Positions 15,524-26,218 of a DNA stretch of 38,865 nucleotides are shown here, one piece after another; positions within the stretch are counted from its first letter, which is position 1, and every line of letters starts with the position of its first letter. This DNA comes from an uncultured Ralstonia sp. Lineage in GTDB: Bacteria; Pseudomonadota; Gammaproteobacteria; Burkholderiales; Burkholderiaceae. The stretch lies in the NCBI GenBank assembly GCA_913056305.1, contig CAJXMR010000027.1, positions 1 to 38,865 of the forward strand, read 5' to 3'. The notes beneath the pieces were generated by a model. It saw nothing but the letters and a program-made list of their open reading frames with translations, had not been told where the DNA came from and made no database searches. The translations under genes were made by a program, and so were the position numbers.

Positions 15524-16402
15524 TTACACCGCGTCCGCCAGCGCACGCAATTGTGTGGCGTGATGTTTCAAGTGATCTTCCAAAAAGCTGGCGATGAAGT
15601 AGTAGCCGTGGTCGTAGCCGGGGTGGCGGCGCAGTTGCAGCGGCTGCCCGGCGGCCTCGCACGCGGCGGCGAAGGCGTCGGGGTAGAGCTGCTCGGCGAG
15701 GAATTTGTCGGCCTCGCCCTGATCGATCAGGATGCCGCCAGGGAACGGGCAGCGCGCCTGCTGCATCAGCAGCGTGGCATCGTGCGCCGCCCAGGCGGCA
15801 CGGTCGTCGCCCAGGTAGCCGGTGAAGGCCTTGATGCCCCACGGGCAGACCGACGGATGCGCGATCGGCGCAAATGCCGACACCGAGCGGAAGCGCTCCG
15901 GATGCCGCAGCGCCAGCGTGAGCGCGCCGTGCCCGCCCATCGAGTGGCCGAAGATGCCGATACGCTGCGCGTCGATGGGCAGTGCGGCCGTCGCCGTCGT
16001 GAACAGCTCGTCGACGAGGTAGGTCTCCATGCGGTAGTGCGTGCGCCACGGTGCCTGCGTCGCGTCCAGGTAGAAACCGGCGGCGACGCCGAAGTCCCAG
16101 TGGTCCGTCTCGCCGGGCACGTTGGCGCCGCGCGGGCTGGTGTCTGGCGCGATCAGGATGAGGCCTTCGCGCGCGGCCACGCGCTGGGCGCCTGCCTTGA
16201 TCGGGAAGGTCTCTTCGGAGGCGGTCAGGCCGGCCAGGTAGAACAACGCAGGGCAGTGCGCGCCCGCCAGCGCCTGCGGCGGCAGGTAGACCGAGAAGCG
16301 CATCGGCAGCCCGATGGCTGATGAGGCATGCCGGTAGAAGCGCTGCACGCCGCCAAAGCTGGCGTGCTCCGAGAGCAGTTCGAGTGCCGGTGCTTGGGTC
16401 AT
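15524..16402 (-). CDS. frmB: S-formylglutathione hydrolase
   Basis: A 292-residue esterase-D family alpha/beta hydrolase that hydrolyses S-formylglutathione to formate and glutathione. The nucleophile is Ser154 in GHSMGGHGAL. The acid lies in IDQGEADKFL and the histidine in HPGYDHGYYF. LFYLAGLTASEETFPIKAGAQRVAAREGL is the highly conserved N-terminal FGH signature. Length and motifs are canonical. It starts 10 nt after frmA on the same strand, so the two steps of glutathione-dependent formaldehyde oxidation are co-expressed. No frmR repressor gene is next to them, so regulation differs from the E. coli frmRAB arrangement. Confidence 0.96.
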   Translation of the reverse strand: MTQAPALELLSEHASFGGVQRFYRHASSAIGLPMRFSVYLPPQALAGAHCPALFYLAGLTASEETFPIKAGAQRVAAREGLILIAPDTSPRGANVPGETDHWDFGVAAGFYLDATQAPWRTHYRMETYLVDELFTTATAALPIDAQRIGIFGHSMGGHGALTLALRHPERFRSVSAFAPIAHPSVCPWGIKAFTGYLGDDRAAWAAHDATLLMQQARCPFPGGILIDQGEADKFLAEQLYPDAFAAACEAAGQPLQLRRHPGYDHGYYFIASFLEDHLKHHATQLRALADAV

Positions 16403-16412
16403 CGCAGGCGCC

Positions 16413-17519
<1,107 letters not shown>

Positions 17520-17640
17520 GCGCATTCCTTTGCTATTGAAGTGGAGCCTGCCCGAGGGGCAGCGTGTTGAGCGACGGGCGATTGTAGTGCGTTGTCTGCC
17601 ACGGCAACGTGTCGTGTCCATCACTGGCGACAGACCAGAC

Positions 17641-17667
17641 TTCAGTTTTTCTTACGACAGCCGTTTC
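17641..17667 (+). promoter_or_regulatory. Possible sigma-28 promoter for the chemoreceptor
   Basis: TTCAGTTT (17641-17648), exactly 11 nt, then GCCGTTTC (17660-17667). Against TAAAGTTT-N11-GCCGATAA the first half matches 6 of 8 and the GCCG core of the second is intact, although only 5 of 8 match overall. Chemoreceptors are typical FliA targets, which raises its plausibility. Confidence 0.45.
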
Positions 17668-17712
17668 TTGTGCGACGGCAGGGCTGATCAGGCCCGTGTG
17701 CCGCATGCCTTA

Positions 17713-17733
17713 CATGGCGGAACCGCCGCCATG
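17713..17733 (+). other. Hairpin in the chemoreceptor leader
   Basis: CATGGCGG (17713-17720) pairs with CCGCCATG (17726-17733) across a 5-nt loop. It is an 8-bp GC-rich stem ending 7 nt before the AGGAA ribosome site (17741-17745). It would form in the mRNA from the predicted promoter and could influence translation or mRNA stability. Confidence 0.4.
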
Positions 17734-17753
17734 GCTTCGTAGGAAACCATACT

Positions 17754-19556
17754 GTGCTTGCTTCCATCCGTACCCGCATTCTGCTGACCTGCGTCGCCAT
17801 CGTGGTCGGCGCGCTGACGTTCGCCGGCGGCCTCAACTACCTCGTCACCCGCTCGTACAACGACGAGTCGATCCGCCAGAACCTGCAGTCCGTCGCGCGC
17901 GGCCATATCGCCGGCATCGACGACTGGGTGGCCTCCAAGACGCAGATGGTGGTCGCGCTGCAGGATGCGGCGCTGTCGGCCGATCCGATCCCGGTGTTCA
18001 AGGCTGTGCACCAGGCCGGCGGTTTCATCAACGTGTATGTCGGCTACCCTGACAAGACGTACAAATTCTCCAACCCCGAAGGCATTCCGCCCACCTACGA
18101 TCCGACCGCGCGCCCCTGGTACAAGCAGGCCGTGGACGCCGGCAAGCCGGTGGTGACGCCGCCGTACGTGAGCGCGAGCACGGGCCAACTGGTCGTCACC
18201 TTCGCCGTGCCCATCCTGCGCGACGGCGGCCTCAAGGGCGTGATCGGCGGCGACTTTGCGATGGACAGCGTGATCGCCAACGTGAAGGCCATCCACCCGA
18301 CACAGGCCAGCTTCGGCTTCCTCGTCAACGCGGCCGGCAAGATCGTTGCGCACCCGAATGACAAACTCACGCTCAAGCCGGCAACTGAGCTGGCGGCAGG
18401 GTTGAACGAAGCCACGCTGGCATCGCTGGCACAAGCCGAGAAGCCCGTGGAAGTGCCGGTGGATGGGGCGTCCAAGCTGCTCTACCGCCAGGGCGTGAAG
18501 GGCACCGACTGGGGCCTGGTGGTGGCGCTGGACAAGTCTGACGCCACCGCTGGCATGCGCTCGCTTGTGATGACGTCGATTGGCGCGCTGGTGGGCGTGG
18601 CCATCGTTGCAGCACTCATCGTCGGTGCAATGACGGCACGCGCGTTCCGCCGCCTGTCGATGATCCGCGATGCCATGGACGACATCGGCTCGGGCAGCGG
18701 CGACCTCACCAAGCGTCTGCCGTCGGACGGCGAAGACGAAGTCGCGCAGATCGCCCGTTCGTTCAATGCGTTTGCCGACAAGCTCACGGCGGTGATGCAG
18801 CAGATCCGCCTGGGCAGCGATTCGGTGCGCTCGGCAGCGCAGGAAATTGCCGCCGGCAACGCAGACCTGTCGCAGCGCACGGAAGAGCAGGCCAGCTCGC
18901 TGGAAGAAACGGCGTCGAGCATGGAAGAACTGACGAGCATCGTGAAGCAGAACGCCGACAACGCGCGTCAGGCCAGCCAGCTTGCCGTCACGGCGTCGGA
19001 CGTGGCCACGCGCGGCGGCAACGTGGTCGGCCAGGTTGTGCAGACCATGGGCGGCATCAACGACAGCAGCAAGAAGATCGCCGACATCATCGGTGTGATC
19101 GAGAGCATCGCCTTCCAGACCAACATCCTGGCGCTGAACGCCGCGGTGGAAGCTGCACGTGCCGGCGAGCAGGGCCGCGGCTTTGCGGTGGTGGCCAGCG
19201 AAGTGCGCAGCCTGGCGCAGCGCTCGGCGGGTGCCGCCAAGGAGATCAAGGCGCTGATCAGCGACTCGGTGGGCCGCGTCAGCAACGGCACGGCGCTGGT
19301 CGACCAGGCCGGCGTGACCATGGCCGAGATCGTCGAAGCCGTGAAGCGCGTGACCGACATCATGGGCGAGATCTCGGCCGCGTCGGAAGAGCAGAGCAGC
19401 GGCATCGAGCAAGTCAACCAGGCCGTCAACCAGATGGACCAGGTGACGCAGCAGAACGCCGCGCTGGTGGAGCAGGCCGCCGCCGCCGCCGAATCGCTGG
19501 AAGAGCAGGCGCACAACCTGAACGAGGCGGTTGGGTCGTTCCGCCTCTCGCATTGA
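17754..19556 (+). CDS. Methyl-accepting chemotaxis protein, dCache_1 amino-acid sensor type
   Basis: A 600-residue chemoreceptor starting at GTG 17754 after an AGGAA site. Membrane helix 1 spans about 9-31, a periplasmic dCache domain about 32-268, membrane helix 2 about 270-292, then HAMP and a signalling domain whose hairpin tip reads [20 protein letters not shown] near 450. In the distal dCache pocket, Y115, R120, W122, Y123, Y138 and D167 reproduce the spacing of the published amino-acid-binding motif (PctA Y121, R126, W128, Y129, Y144, D173). This predicts an L-amino-acid chemoattractant receptor. The C-terminus (SFRLSH) lacks a CheR-tethering pentapeptide. It is isolated from other chemotaxis genes and divergent from frmA. 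Confidence 0.94.
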   Translation: MLASIRTRILLTCVAIVVGALTFAGGLNYLVTRSYNDESIRQNLQSVARGHIAGIDDWVASKTQMVVALQDAALSADPIPVFKAVHQAGGFINVYVGYPDKTYKFSNPEGIPPTYDPTARPWYKQAVDAGKPVVTPPYVSASTGQLVVTFAVPILRDGGLKGVIGGDFAMDSVIANVKAIHPTQASFGFLVNAAGKIVAHPNDKLTLKPATELAAGLNEATLASLAQAEKPVEVPVDGASKLLYRQGVKGTDWGLVVALDKSDATAGMRSLVMTSIGALVGVAIVAALIVGAMTARAFRRLSMIRDAMDDIGSGSGDLTKRLPSDGEDEVAQIARSFNAFADKLTAVMQQIRLGSDSVRSAAQEIAAGNADLSQRTEEQASSLEETASSMEELTSIVKQNADNARQASQLAVTASDVATRGGNVVGQVVQTMGGINDSSKKIADIIGVIESIAFQTNILALNAAVEAARAGEQGRGFAVVASEVRSLAQRSAGAAKEIKALISDSVGRVSNGTALVDQAGVTMAEIVEAVKRVTDIMGEISAASEEQSSGIEQVNQAVNQMDQVTQQNAALVEQAAAAAESLEEQAHNLNEAVGSFRLSH

Positions 19557-19570
19557 GCGCCCGCTGAACG

Positions 19571-20230
19571 CTACGCGGCCGGGGCCGCCGCCGCCCGGGC
19601 CTTGTCATACTCGGCAGCCAGCGCCGCATCCGCCGCCTGTGCGCGCTGGATGGCCGGGCGCGCCAGGATGCGGTCGATATAGGCGCGCACCACGGGCGTC
19701 TCCGGCACGAGCTTGAACATCGTGGTCCAGTTCAGCGCCGCGCCCCACAGTACATCCGCCGCCGTGAAGCGCTCGCCCAGCAGGTAGGGGCCCCTGGCCA
19801 GCTGCGCGCTGATCGTGTTGATGACGGTCTCGAAGTCACCGTATGGCGAGGTGGAATACGCCGCCGGCGGGCGGTTCAGCGAGCGGTCGACGATGGCTGG
19901 CTCCAAGCACGAGCCGTAGAACACCATCCAGCGCAGGTAAGGCCCACGCAGCGGGTCGCCCACGGCCGGCGCCAGACCGGCTTCTGGATACAGCTCCGCC
20001 GCATACATGTAGACCGCCGCCTGCTCGGTGATGACTGCATCGCCATGCCGTAGCGCGGGCACTTTGCCCATCGGGTTGGTGCTCAGGTAATCGGGCAGGT
20101 GGTGCTTGCCGGCGGGCAGGTCGAACGCATGCAGTTCGTAGTCGGCGTTCAGCTCTTCGAGCAGCATGCGGGCCCCGGCCGAGCGGCTGCGCGGGGCGTG
20201 GTAGAAGATCAGGTGGCGGTCTTGTGGCAT
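19571..20230 (-). CDS. Glutathione S-transferase family protein
   Basis: A 219-residue cytosolic GST. The N-terminal thioredoxin-like domain reads LIFYHAPRSRSAGARMLLEEL, with KVPALRHGDAVITEQAAVYMYAAELYP carrying the cis-Pro (VPAL) and the glutathione gamma-glutamyl contact (TEQAA). The C-terminal helical domain includes LARGPYLLGERFTAADVLWGAALNW, the conserved N-capping box region. I chose ATG 20230, which has CGGAG upstream; the frame opens 13 codons earlier without support. It is convergent with the chemoreceptor and divergent from the AraC-type gene, which could have been its regulator. Substrate unknown. Confidence 0.92.
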   Translation of the reverse strand: MPQDRHLIFYHAPRSRSAGARMLLEELNADYELHAFDLPAGKHHLPDYLSTNPMGKVPALRHGDAVITEQAAVYMYAAELYPEAGLAPAVGDPLRGPYLRWMVFYGSCLEPAIVDRSLNRPPAAYSTSPYGDFETVINTISAQLARGPYLLGERFTAADVLWGAALNWTTMFKLVPETPVVRAYIDRILARPAIQRAQAADAALAAEYDKARAAAAPAA

Positions 20231-20361
20231 CGTCGGCTCCGGGGCAGGGTTGGGAAGCGAGCGTTTCAATGTAGGACGGCTGCGCGTTGCCGTCTTGGAA
20301 AAATCCGCTGCGGCGGCGCATCATCGCGGCATCGCCTCCGCTGCCTGCCGCATGACCCCTC

Positions 20362-21167
20362 ATGACCGACTTGCGTGACGTCGCCGATACGCCCAAGGGC
20401 GTGGTCGATCCGCTGGCCTTCCACCAGCGCTTCCGCCTGAATCGCTACCACCCGTGCGCGGCGCTGGCCGGCGTGCTGGACCACCACTGGATCGTCGAAT
20501 GGGACCTGCGCGGCCAGCCGCCCTACGTGCAGCGCACGCTGCCGTATCCGTGTGTGAACCTGGTGTTCGACCGGCGGCAGACCGGCGTCTTCGGGGTGGT
20601 GTCGGGCGCGTTCGAGACCACACTGGCGGAGGCCGGCCGGGTGATTGGTCTACGTTTCCGGCCCGGCGCCTTCCGTGCGTTCTTCGGCAAGCCGGTGCAT
20701 GGGCTGACGGACAAGGTGCTGCCGGTGTCCACGCTGCTCGGCGGCGACGATGCCGAAGCCGAAGCGATCGTGCTGGGCGCGCCGGATGATGCCGGCATGG
20801 TCGCCGCAGCCGAGACGCTGCTGCTGCGCGTGCTGCCGCCGCCCGATCCGCAGGTCGAGCGCATCCACGCCATCCTGCAGATGCTGCAGCAGGACATCGG
20901 CCTCACGCAGGTGCGCGACCTGGCCGAACGTGCCGGCCTGAGCGAGCGCACCCTGCAGCAGCTCTTCTCCGATTACGTGGGCGTGACGCCCAAGTGGGTG
21001 ATCTGCCGCTACCGCCTGCACGAAGCCGCCGACAAGCTCGCCGGCGGCGAGCCGATCGACCTGGCGGAACTGGCGCACGCACTCGGCTATTTCGACTAGG
21101 CGCATTTCACGCGCGACTTCCGCAAGCTGGTGGGCAAGGCGCCGGCGGAGTACCGGCGCGGCGCGGG

Positions 21168-21177
<10 letters not shown>
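20362..21177 (+). pseudogene. AraC-family regulator interrupted by an in-frame amber codon
   Basis: The intact frame encodes 245 residues to a TAG at 21097-21099. It has a DUF6597-like N-terminal domain (RYHPCAALAGVLDHHWIVEWDLRG, TLPYPCVNLVFD, VIGLRFRPGAFRAFFG) and the first HTH of an AraC domain (TQVRDLAERAGLSERTLQQLFSDYVGVTPK). It breaks off in the second HTH at ELAHALGYFD. Directly after the TAG, the same frame continues AHFTRDFRKLVGKAPAEYRR to a TGA at 21175-21177. AraC proteins have Gln or similar here (GYFDQ-HF), so a single CAG to TAG change explains it. The truncated product lacks the second recognition helix. The full-length form would be 271 residues. Confidence 0.85.
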
Positions 21178-23009
<1,832 letters not shown>

Positions 23010-23392
23010 GGGGTCTTGGCGAGCGGGCCGGCACGACATGACGTCTCGGCCGGCATGGCAGGCCGGCGTCATCCCAGGCTAACGGCAAGACGAGGGGCAT
23101 CTTTACCTGCACATTGGACGCGTCTCTACGCCTCTGATTGTTAACAATTGAAAGGTGATTGTTAAGCAACTCAAAAGCATGCGGCGAGTCGGCTACGCCG
23201 CCAGCGGATGGCGAGTCCCGCAGATTCCGCTGTTTACGGCAGCGCACGGTCCCACAGGCGCCGACCGAGGTTGGCCCGTGAAGATTGTGTGAAGGCAAAG
23301 TCAAGCCTCACCTGAGCGTCGCTAAGTGAATTGTAATGATAGTGATTTTCATTTACGATTCCGGCCTGCGCTTTCGGGGAGGGAAATCACAC
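23010..23392. other. Divergent control region between the cyclase and the flavin-module operon
   Basis: About 380 nt without a gene. It holds a 12-bp palindrome ATTGTTAACAAT (23137-23148) that overlaps one of two copies of GATTGTTAA (23136-23144 and 23157-23165, 21 bp apart), and further right the Fur-box-like promoter at 23331-23359. The stretch 23166-23330 shows nothing I can assign. Confidence 0.5.
23331..23359 (+). promoter_or_regulatory. Sigma-70 promoter overlapped by a Fur-box-like sequence
   Basis: A -35 TTGTAA (23331-23336), a 17-bp spacer and a -10 TACGAT (23354-23359) make a moderate sigma-70 promoter. Lying over -35 and spacer is AATGATAGTGATTTTCATT (23335-23353), which resembles the Fur consensus built from GATAAT/ATTATC hexamers. 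This geometry is what an Fe-Fur-repressed promoter looks like. The leader to the first start codon would be about 27 nt. Confidence 0.6.
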
Positions 23393-24310
23393 ATGGGCTT
23401 TTTGCGACGGTTTTGGGGCTTGCTCGGCTTGGCTGCCCTCGGTTTGGGGGGCATGTCTGTCGCGAAGGCGGAAGAGAGCCAGTTCGCGTACGTGTACACG
23501 ACGGACCTGCTGCCCAAGGGGGCCAAGGAAATCGAGCAATGGATGACCTGGCGCCATCAGAAGATCGGCGGGGCGTATGACCAGATCGAAGGGCGGACGG
23601 AGGTCGAGTACGGCCTGACCGACCGTCTTCAGGTGGCGTTGTATGGCAACTACGCGTGGTCGCGTGCTTACCAGAACGGCCCATTTGGCGCCACGACGCC
23701 GCCAGAGCAGTTTGCCGACAAGGATGTGGATCCGAACGCGCTGTGGACCGGCCGGCGTTTCGTCGGCGTCTCGGGCGAAGCGATCTACCGCGTGCTCAGC
23801 CCCTACACCGACGGCGTGGGGCTGGCGCTGTACGTCGAACCGACGATCGGCCCCAAGTTCAAGGAGCTGGAGACCAAGATCATCCTGCAGAAGAACTTCC
23901 TCGATGATCGGCTGACGACGGCGTTCAACTTCACTTACGCACCTGAGTGGCGCTACCTGGACGACACCAGTGCGGTGTCGGGCAAGAGCTGGCAGGAAGA
24001 GACCGACATCAACTACAACTTCGCCGTCTCCTACCGCTTCGCGCCCAAATGGTCGGCCGGCGTCGAGTTCGTCAACGAACACGAATACAACAGCTACCGC
24101 TACAAGAATCAATCCAACAACGGCTACTTCATCGGCCCGACGCTCCACTACGGCGGTAAGAACTTCTTCGTGACGGCCACCTTCCTGGAGCAGCTCCCCT
24201 GGGCGCATGCGCACTCCGATACCGTCGACGGCACCCTGGTGGGCGGCCGCACCTTCGACAACGATTTTGAGAAATATCGCGTGCGCATCAAGGCGGGCTA
24301 CTACTTCTGA
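23393..24310 (+). CDS. Outer-membrane beta-barrel protein, DUF6662-like
   Basis: A 305-residue exported protein with a signal peptide ending near VAKA at residue 27. The mature part opens QFAYVYTTDLLPKGAKEIEQWMTWR, which I recognise as the DUF6662 pattern. Amphipathic strands such as VEYGLTDRLQVALYGNYAW, YALYVEPTI-like segments and a C-terminal YRVRIKAGYYF with terminal aromatic indicate an outer-membrane barrel. GGGGAGGGA precedes ATG 23393. It is first in a tight operon with FMN-binding, ApbE and heme-type membrane proteins behind a Fur-like promoter. A role as an outer-membrane partner in iron reduction or uptake is inference. Confidence 0.8.
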   Translation: MGFLRRFWGLLGLAALGLGGMSVAKAEESQFAYVYTTDLLPKGAKEIEQWMTWRHQKIGGAYDQIEGRTEVEYGLTDRLQVALYGNYAWSRAYQNGPFGATTPPEQFADKDVDPNALWTGRRFVGVSGEAIYRVLSPYTDGVGLALYVEPTIGPKFKELETKIILQKNFLDDRLTTAFNFTYAPEWRYLDDTSAVSGKSWQEETDINYNFAVSYRFAPKWSAGVEFVNEHEYNSYRYKNQSNNGYFIGPTLHYGGKNFFVTATFLEQLPWAHAHSDTVDGTLVGGRTFDNDFEKYRVRIKAGYYF

Positions 24311-24325
24311 TCACGAGGACGTCCA

Positions 24326-24841
24326 ATGAACAAGGCTCAATGGCTGTGGGTCCCGCTCGCAGCGATCTCGACCTCGGTGTACGCGACGACGTACTTCACC
24401 ACGGAGCAGGCGCAGCAGGCGCTGTTCCCCGGCGAGAAGTTGACTGCGGCCTTCGTCACGCTCACCGACGAGCAGGCCAGGCAGATCGAGAAGGCCACCG
24501 ACGTCAACGTCCGCCACAAGGAGATCCACGCGTGGAAGGCCGAGCACGGCGGCTGGTTCATCCTCGACGAGGTGGTGGGCAAGCATGAGTTCATCACCTA
24601 CGCCGTGGCCTTGCATGCCAACGGCAGCGTGCGCCAGATCGAGATCATGGACTACCGCGAATCGTACGGCTACGAGGTGCGCAACCCGGAATGGCGCAAG
24701 CAGTTCGTCGGCAAAACGGCGGCGGACCCGCTGCGCCTCAATGCGGACATCCGCAACATCAGCGGTGCGACGCTGTCGTCCCGGCATGTCACCGACGGTG
24801 TGAAGCGGGTGCTGGCCACGTATGCGGTCGCCCTCCGTTAA
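24326..24841 (+). CDS. Exported FMN-binding domain protein (flavinylation substrate)
   Basis: A 171-residue protein with an N-terminal export signal (residues 1-20, WLWVPLAAISTSVYA). The C-terminal half is an FMN_bind domain (NqrC/RnfG type): HANGSVRQIEIMDYRESYGYEV, then RNISGATLSSRHVTDGVKRVL. Thr149 in SGAT is the residue to which ApbE attaches FMN through a phosphoester bond. Placement 15 nt after the barrel gene and overlapping apbE by 20 nt makes it the obvious ApbE substrate. It should act as a periplasmic one-electron carrier. The N-terminal half (FTTEQAQQALFPGEKLTAAFVTL) is typical of stand-alone periplasmic versions. Confidence 0.9.
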   Translation: MNKAQWLWVPLAAISTSVYATTYFTTEQAQQALFPGEKLTAAFVTLTDEQARQIEKATDVNVRHKEIHAWKAEHGGWFILDEVVGKHEFITYAVALHANGSVRQIEIMDYRESYGYEVRNPEWRKQFVGKTAADPLRLNADIRNISGATLSSRHVTDGVKRVLATYAVALR

Positions 24842-25718
24842 GTTGCGCCGCGCCAAGCCGTTGCTTGGCACGCTGGTCGAGATCACGGCCAGCGGGCCCG
24901 AGGCCGCCCTGCAGCCTGCACTCGATGCGGCGTTCGCGTCCATCGAGCGCGTGCACCGGCTGATGAGCTTCCATGCGAGCGACAGCGACGTCTCCCGCAT
25001 CAACGCCGCGGAGACCGGCAGCGTGGTCAGCGTGGAAGCGGACACCTTTCGTGTACTGACGCGGGCGCTCGAGCTGGGGGAGCTGTCCGGCGGCGTCTTT
25101 GACATTGCGACGGCCGGCGCGCTGGTGGAGCAGGGCTTCCTGCCCGCGCCCGCCGGGGCGCAGCGCCCGGAACCACAGGCAAGCTTTCGCGATCTGGTGC
25201 TGATGGACGGCCATCGCGTGCAATGGCACCGCAAGGGATGGATCGACCTCGGTGGTATCGCCAAGGGGTACGCGGTCGACTGCGCCATCGCGACACTGCA
25301 CTCGCACGGCGTCGATGCCGCCGTCGTCAATGCCGGTGGCGATCTGCGCTGCTACGGCAGGGCCGAGCCGATCCACGTGCGTCGCCCCGATGCGCCGGCT
25401 GTGCTGGTGCCGCTCGGGTGGCTCAACAACCTGGCGATCGCGACCTCCGGCGGCTATTTCGCCGGCGTCGAACGCGATGGCCGGCAGGTCGATCCGCTGG
25501 TCGACCCGGGCAGCCATGCGTGCACGGCGTGGCACGAGAGCATCAGTGTGGTGGCATCGGACTGCATGACGGCGGATGCGTTGACCAAGATCGTGCGCCT
25601 TGCCCGCGCACGCGCGCCGGGGATACTCGATTGCCTTCACGCGCAAGCGGTGGTGGTGGATGCGCAGGCCGTCGGCACGTGCGGCCCCACGCTGCTGCAA
25701 CGGACGGACACGCGATGA
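24822..25718 (+). CDS. apbE: ApbE, FAD:protein FMN transferase
   Basis: A 298-residue enzyme that uses FAD and Mg2+ to attach FMN covalently to a Thr of an exported FMN_bind protein. Characteristic features are RAKPLLGTLVEITASG, LMSFHASDSDVSRINA near residue 48, the core IDLGGIAKGYAVD near 140, NAGGDLRCYG, AIATSGGY, and the C-terminal metal-binding region VVASDCMTADALTKI. The N-terminus lacks a clear Sec signal or lipobox, so its location (cytoplasmic or exported by another start) is uncertain. It overlaps the FMN_bind gene by 20 nt and the next gene by 4 nt (ATGA), pointing to one functional unit. Confidence 0.93.
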   Translation: MRSPSVKLRRAKPLLGTLVEITASGPEAALQPALDAAFASIERVHRLMSFHASDSDVSRINAAETGSVVSVEADTFRVLTRALELGELSGGVFDIATAGALVEQGFLPAPAGAQRPEPQASFRDLVLMDGHRVQWHRKGWIDLGGIAKGYAVDCAIATLHSHGVDAAVVNAGGDLRCYGRAEPIHVRRPDAPAVLVPLGWLNNLAIATSGGYFAGVERDGRQVDPLVDPGSHACTAWHESISVVASDCMTADALTKIVRLARARAPGILDCLHAQAVVVDAQAVGTCGPTLLQRTDTR

Positions 25719-26194
25719 CCTCGCCCCAGGTTGTTCGGCTGCCGGTACGGCTGAGCCTGCGGCACAAGCGCTGGCTGTATGTGACGGCGGTGGTGCTGCT
25801 GGCTTCCGGCCTCGGCTGGCTGGTCGCTCACGATCTACTGGGCGGGCGAGGCGAATTCGGCGATGCGCCGCATCCATCCGAGCCATGGTGGCTGCGCATC
25901 CACGGCGCGGCGGCGATGGGTTTCCTGATCGGCCTGGGGTCCCTGCTGCCCGGCCATATCAGCCGTGCATGGCAGATGCGCAGGAACCATCGCTCAGGCC
26001 TGTCGATTCTGGGAATGGTGGCGCTGCTGATCGCGACCGGCTATGGCCTGTACTACGTCGGCGACGAGCAGGCCCGCCCGTGGATCAGCTGCGTCCACTG
26101 GCTGATCGGCCTGGCCGCCGCCGGCATGGCGCCACTGCATGTGGTTCTAGGCCGGCGCAGGACGGCGGGCAATCTGGCCACCGGGCGTGCCTGA
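25715..26194 (+). CDS. Four-helix His-rich membrane protein, DUF4405-like
   Basis: A 159-residue inner-membrane protein with four predicted helices (WLYVTAVVLLASGLGWLV; IHGAAAMGFLIGLGSLL; GLSILGMVALLIATGYGLYYV; WISCVHWLIGLAAAGMAPLHVV). His63 and His81 frame helix 2, and His128 and His142 lie 14 residues apart in helix 4, a spacing seen in b-type cytochromes. This layout resembles DUF4405 proteins, which occur beside ApbE/FMN_bind genes and are thought to pass quinol electrons outward through heme. ATGA couples it to apbE. Heme binding is inference from the histidines. It ends 24 nt before a convergent methyltransferase gene. Confidence 0.82.
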   Translation: MTSPQVVRLPVRLSLRHKRWLYVTAVVLLASGLGWLVAHDLLGGRGEFGDAPHPSEPWWLRIHGAAAMGFLIGLGSLLPGHISRAWQMRRNHRSGLSILGMVALLIATGYGLYYVGDEQARPWISCVHWLIGLAAAGMAPLHVVLGRRRTAGNLATGRA

Positions 26195-26218
26195 GCCCGG
26201 GGCACCCTTCCTTCAGAC

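Noticed and set aside
17688..19553. 621-codon minus-strand frame opposite the chemoreceptor
   Set aside because: Shadow frame with long His/Arg runs; the chemoreceptor signature is on the plus strand.
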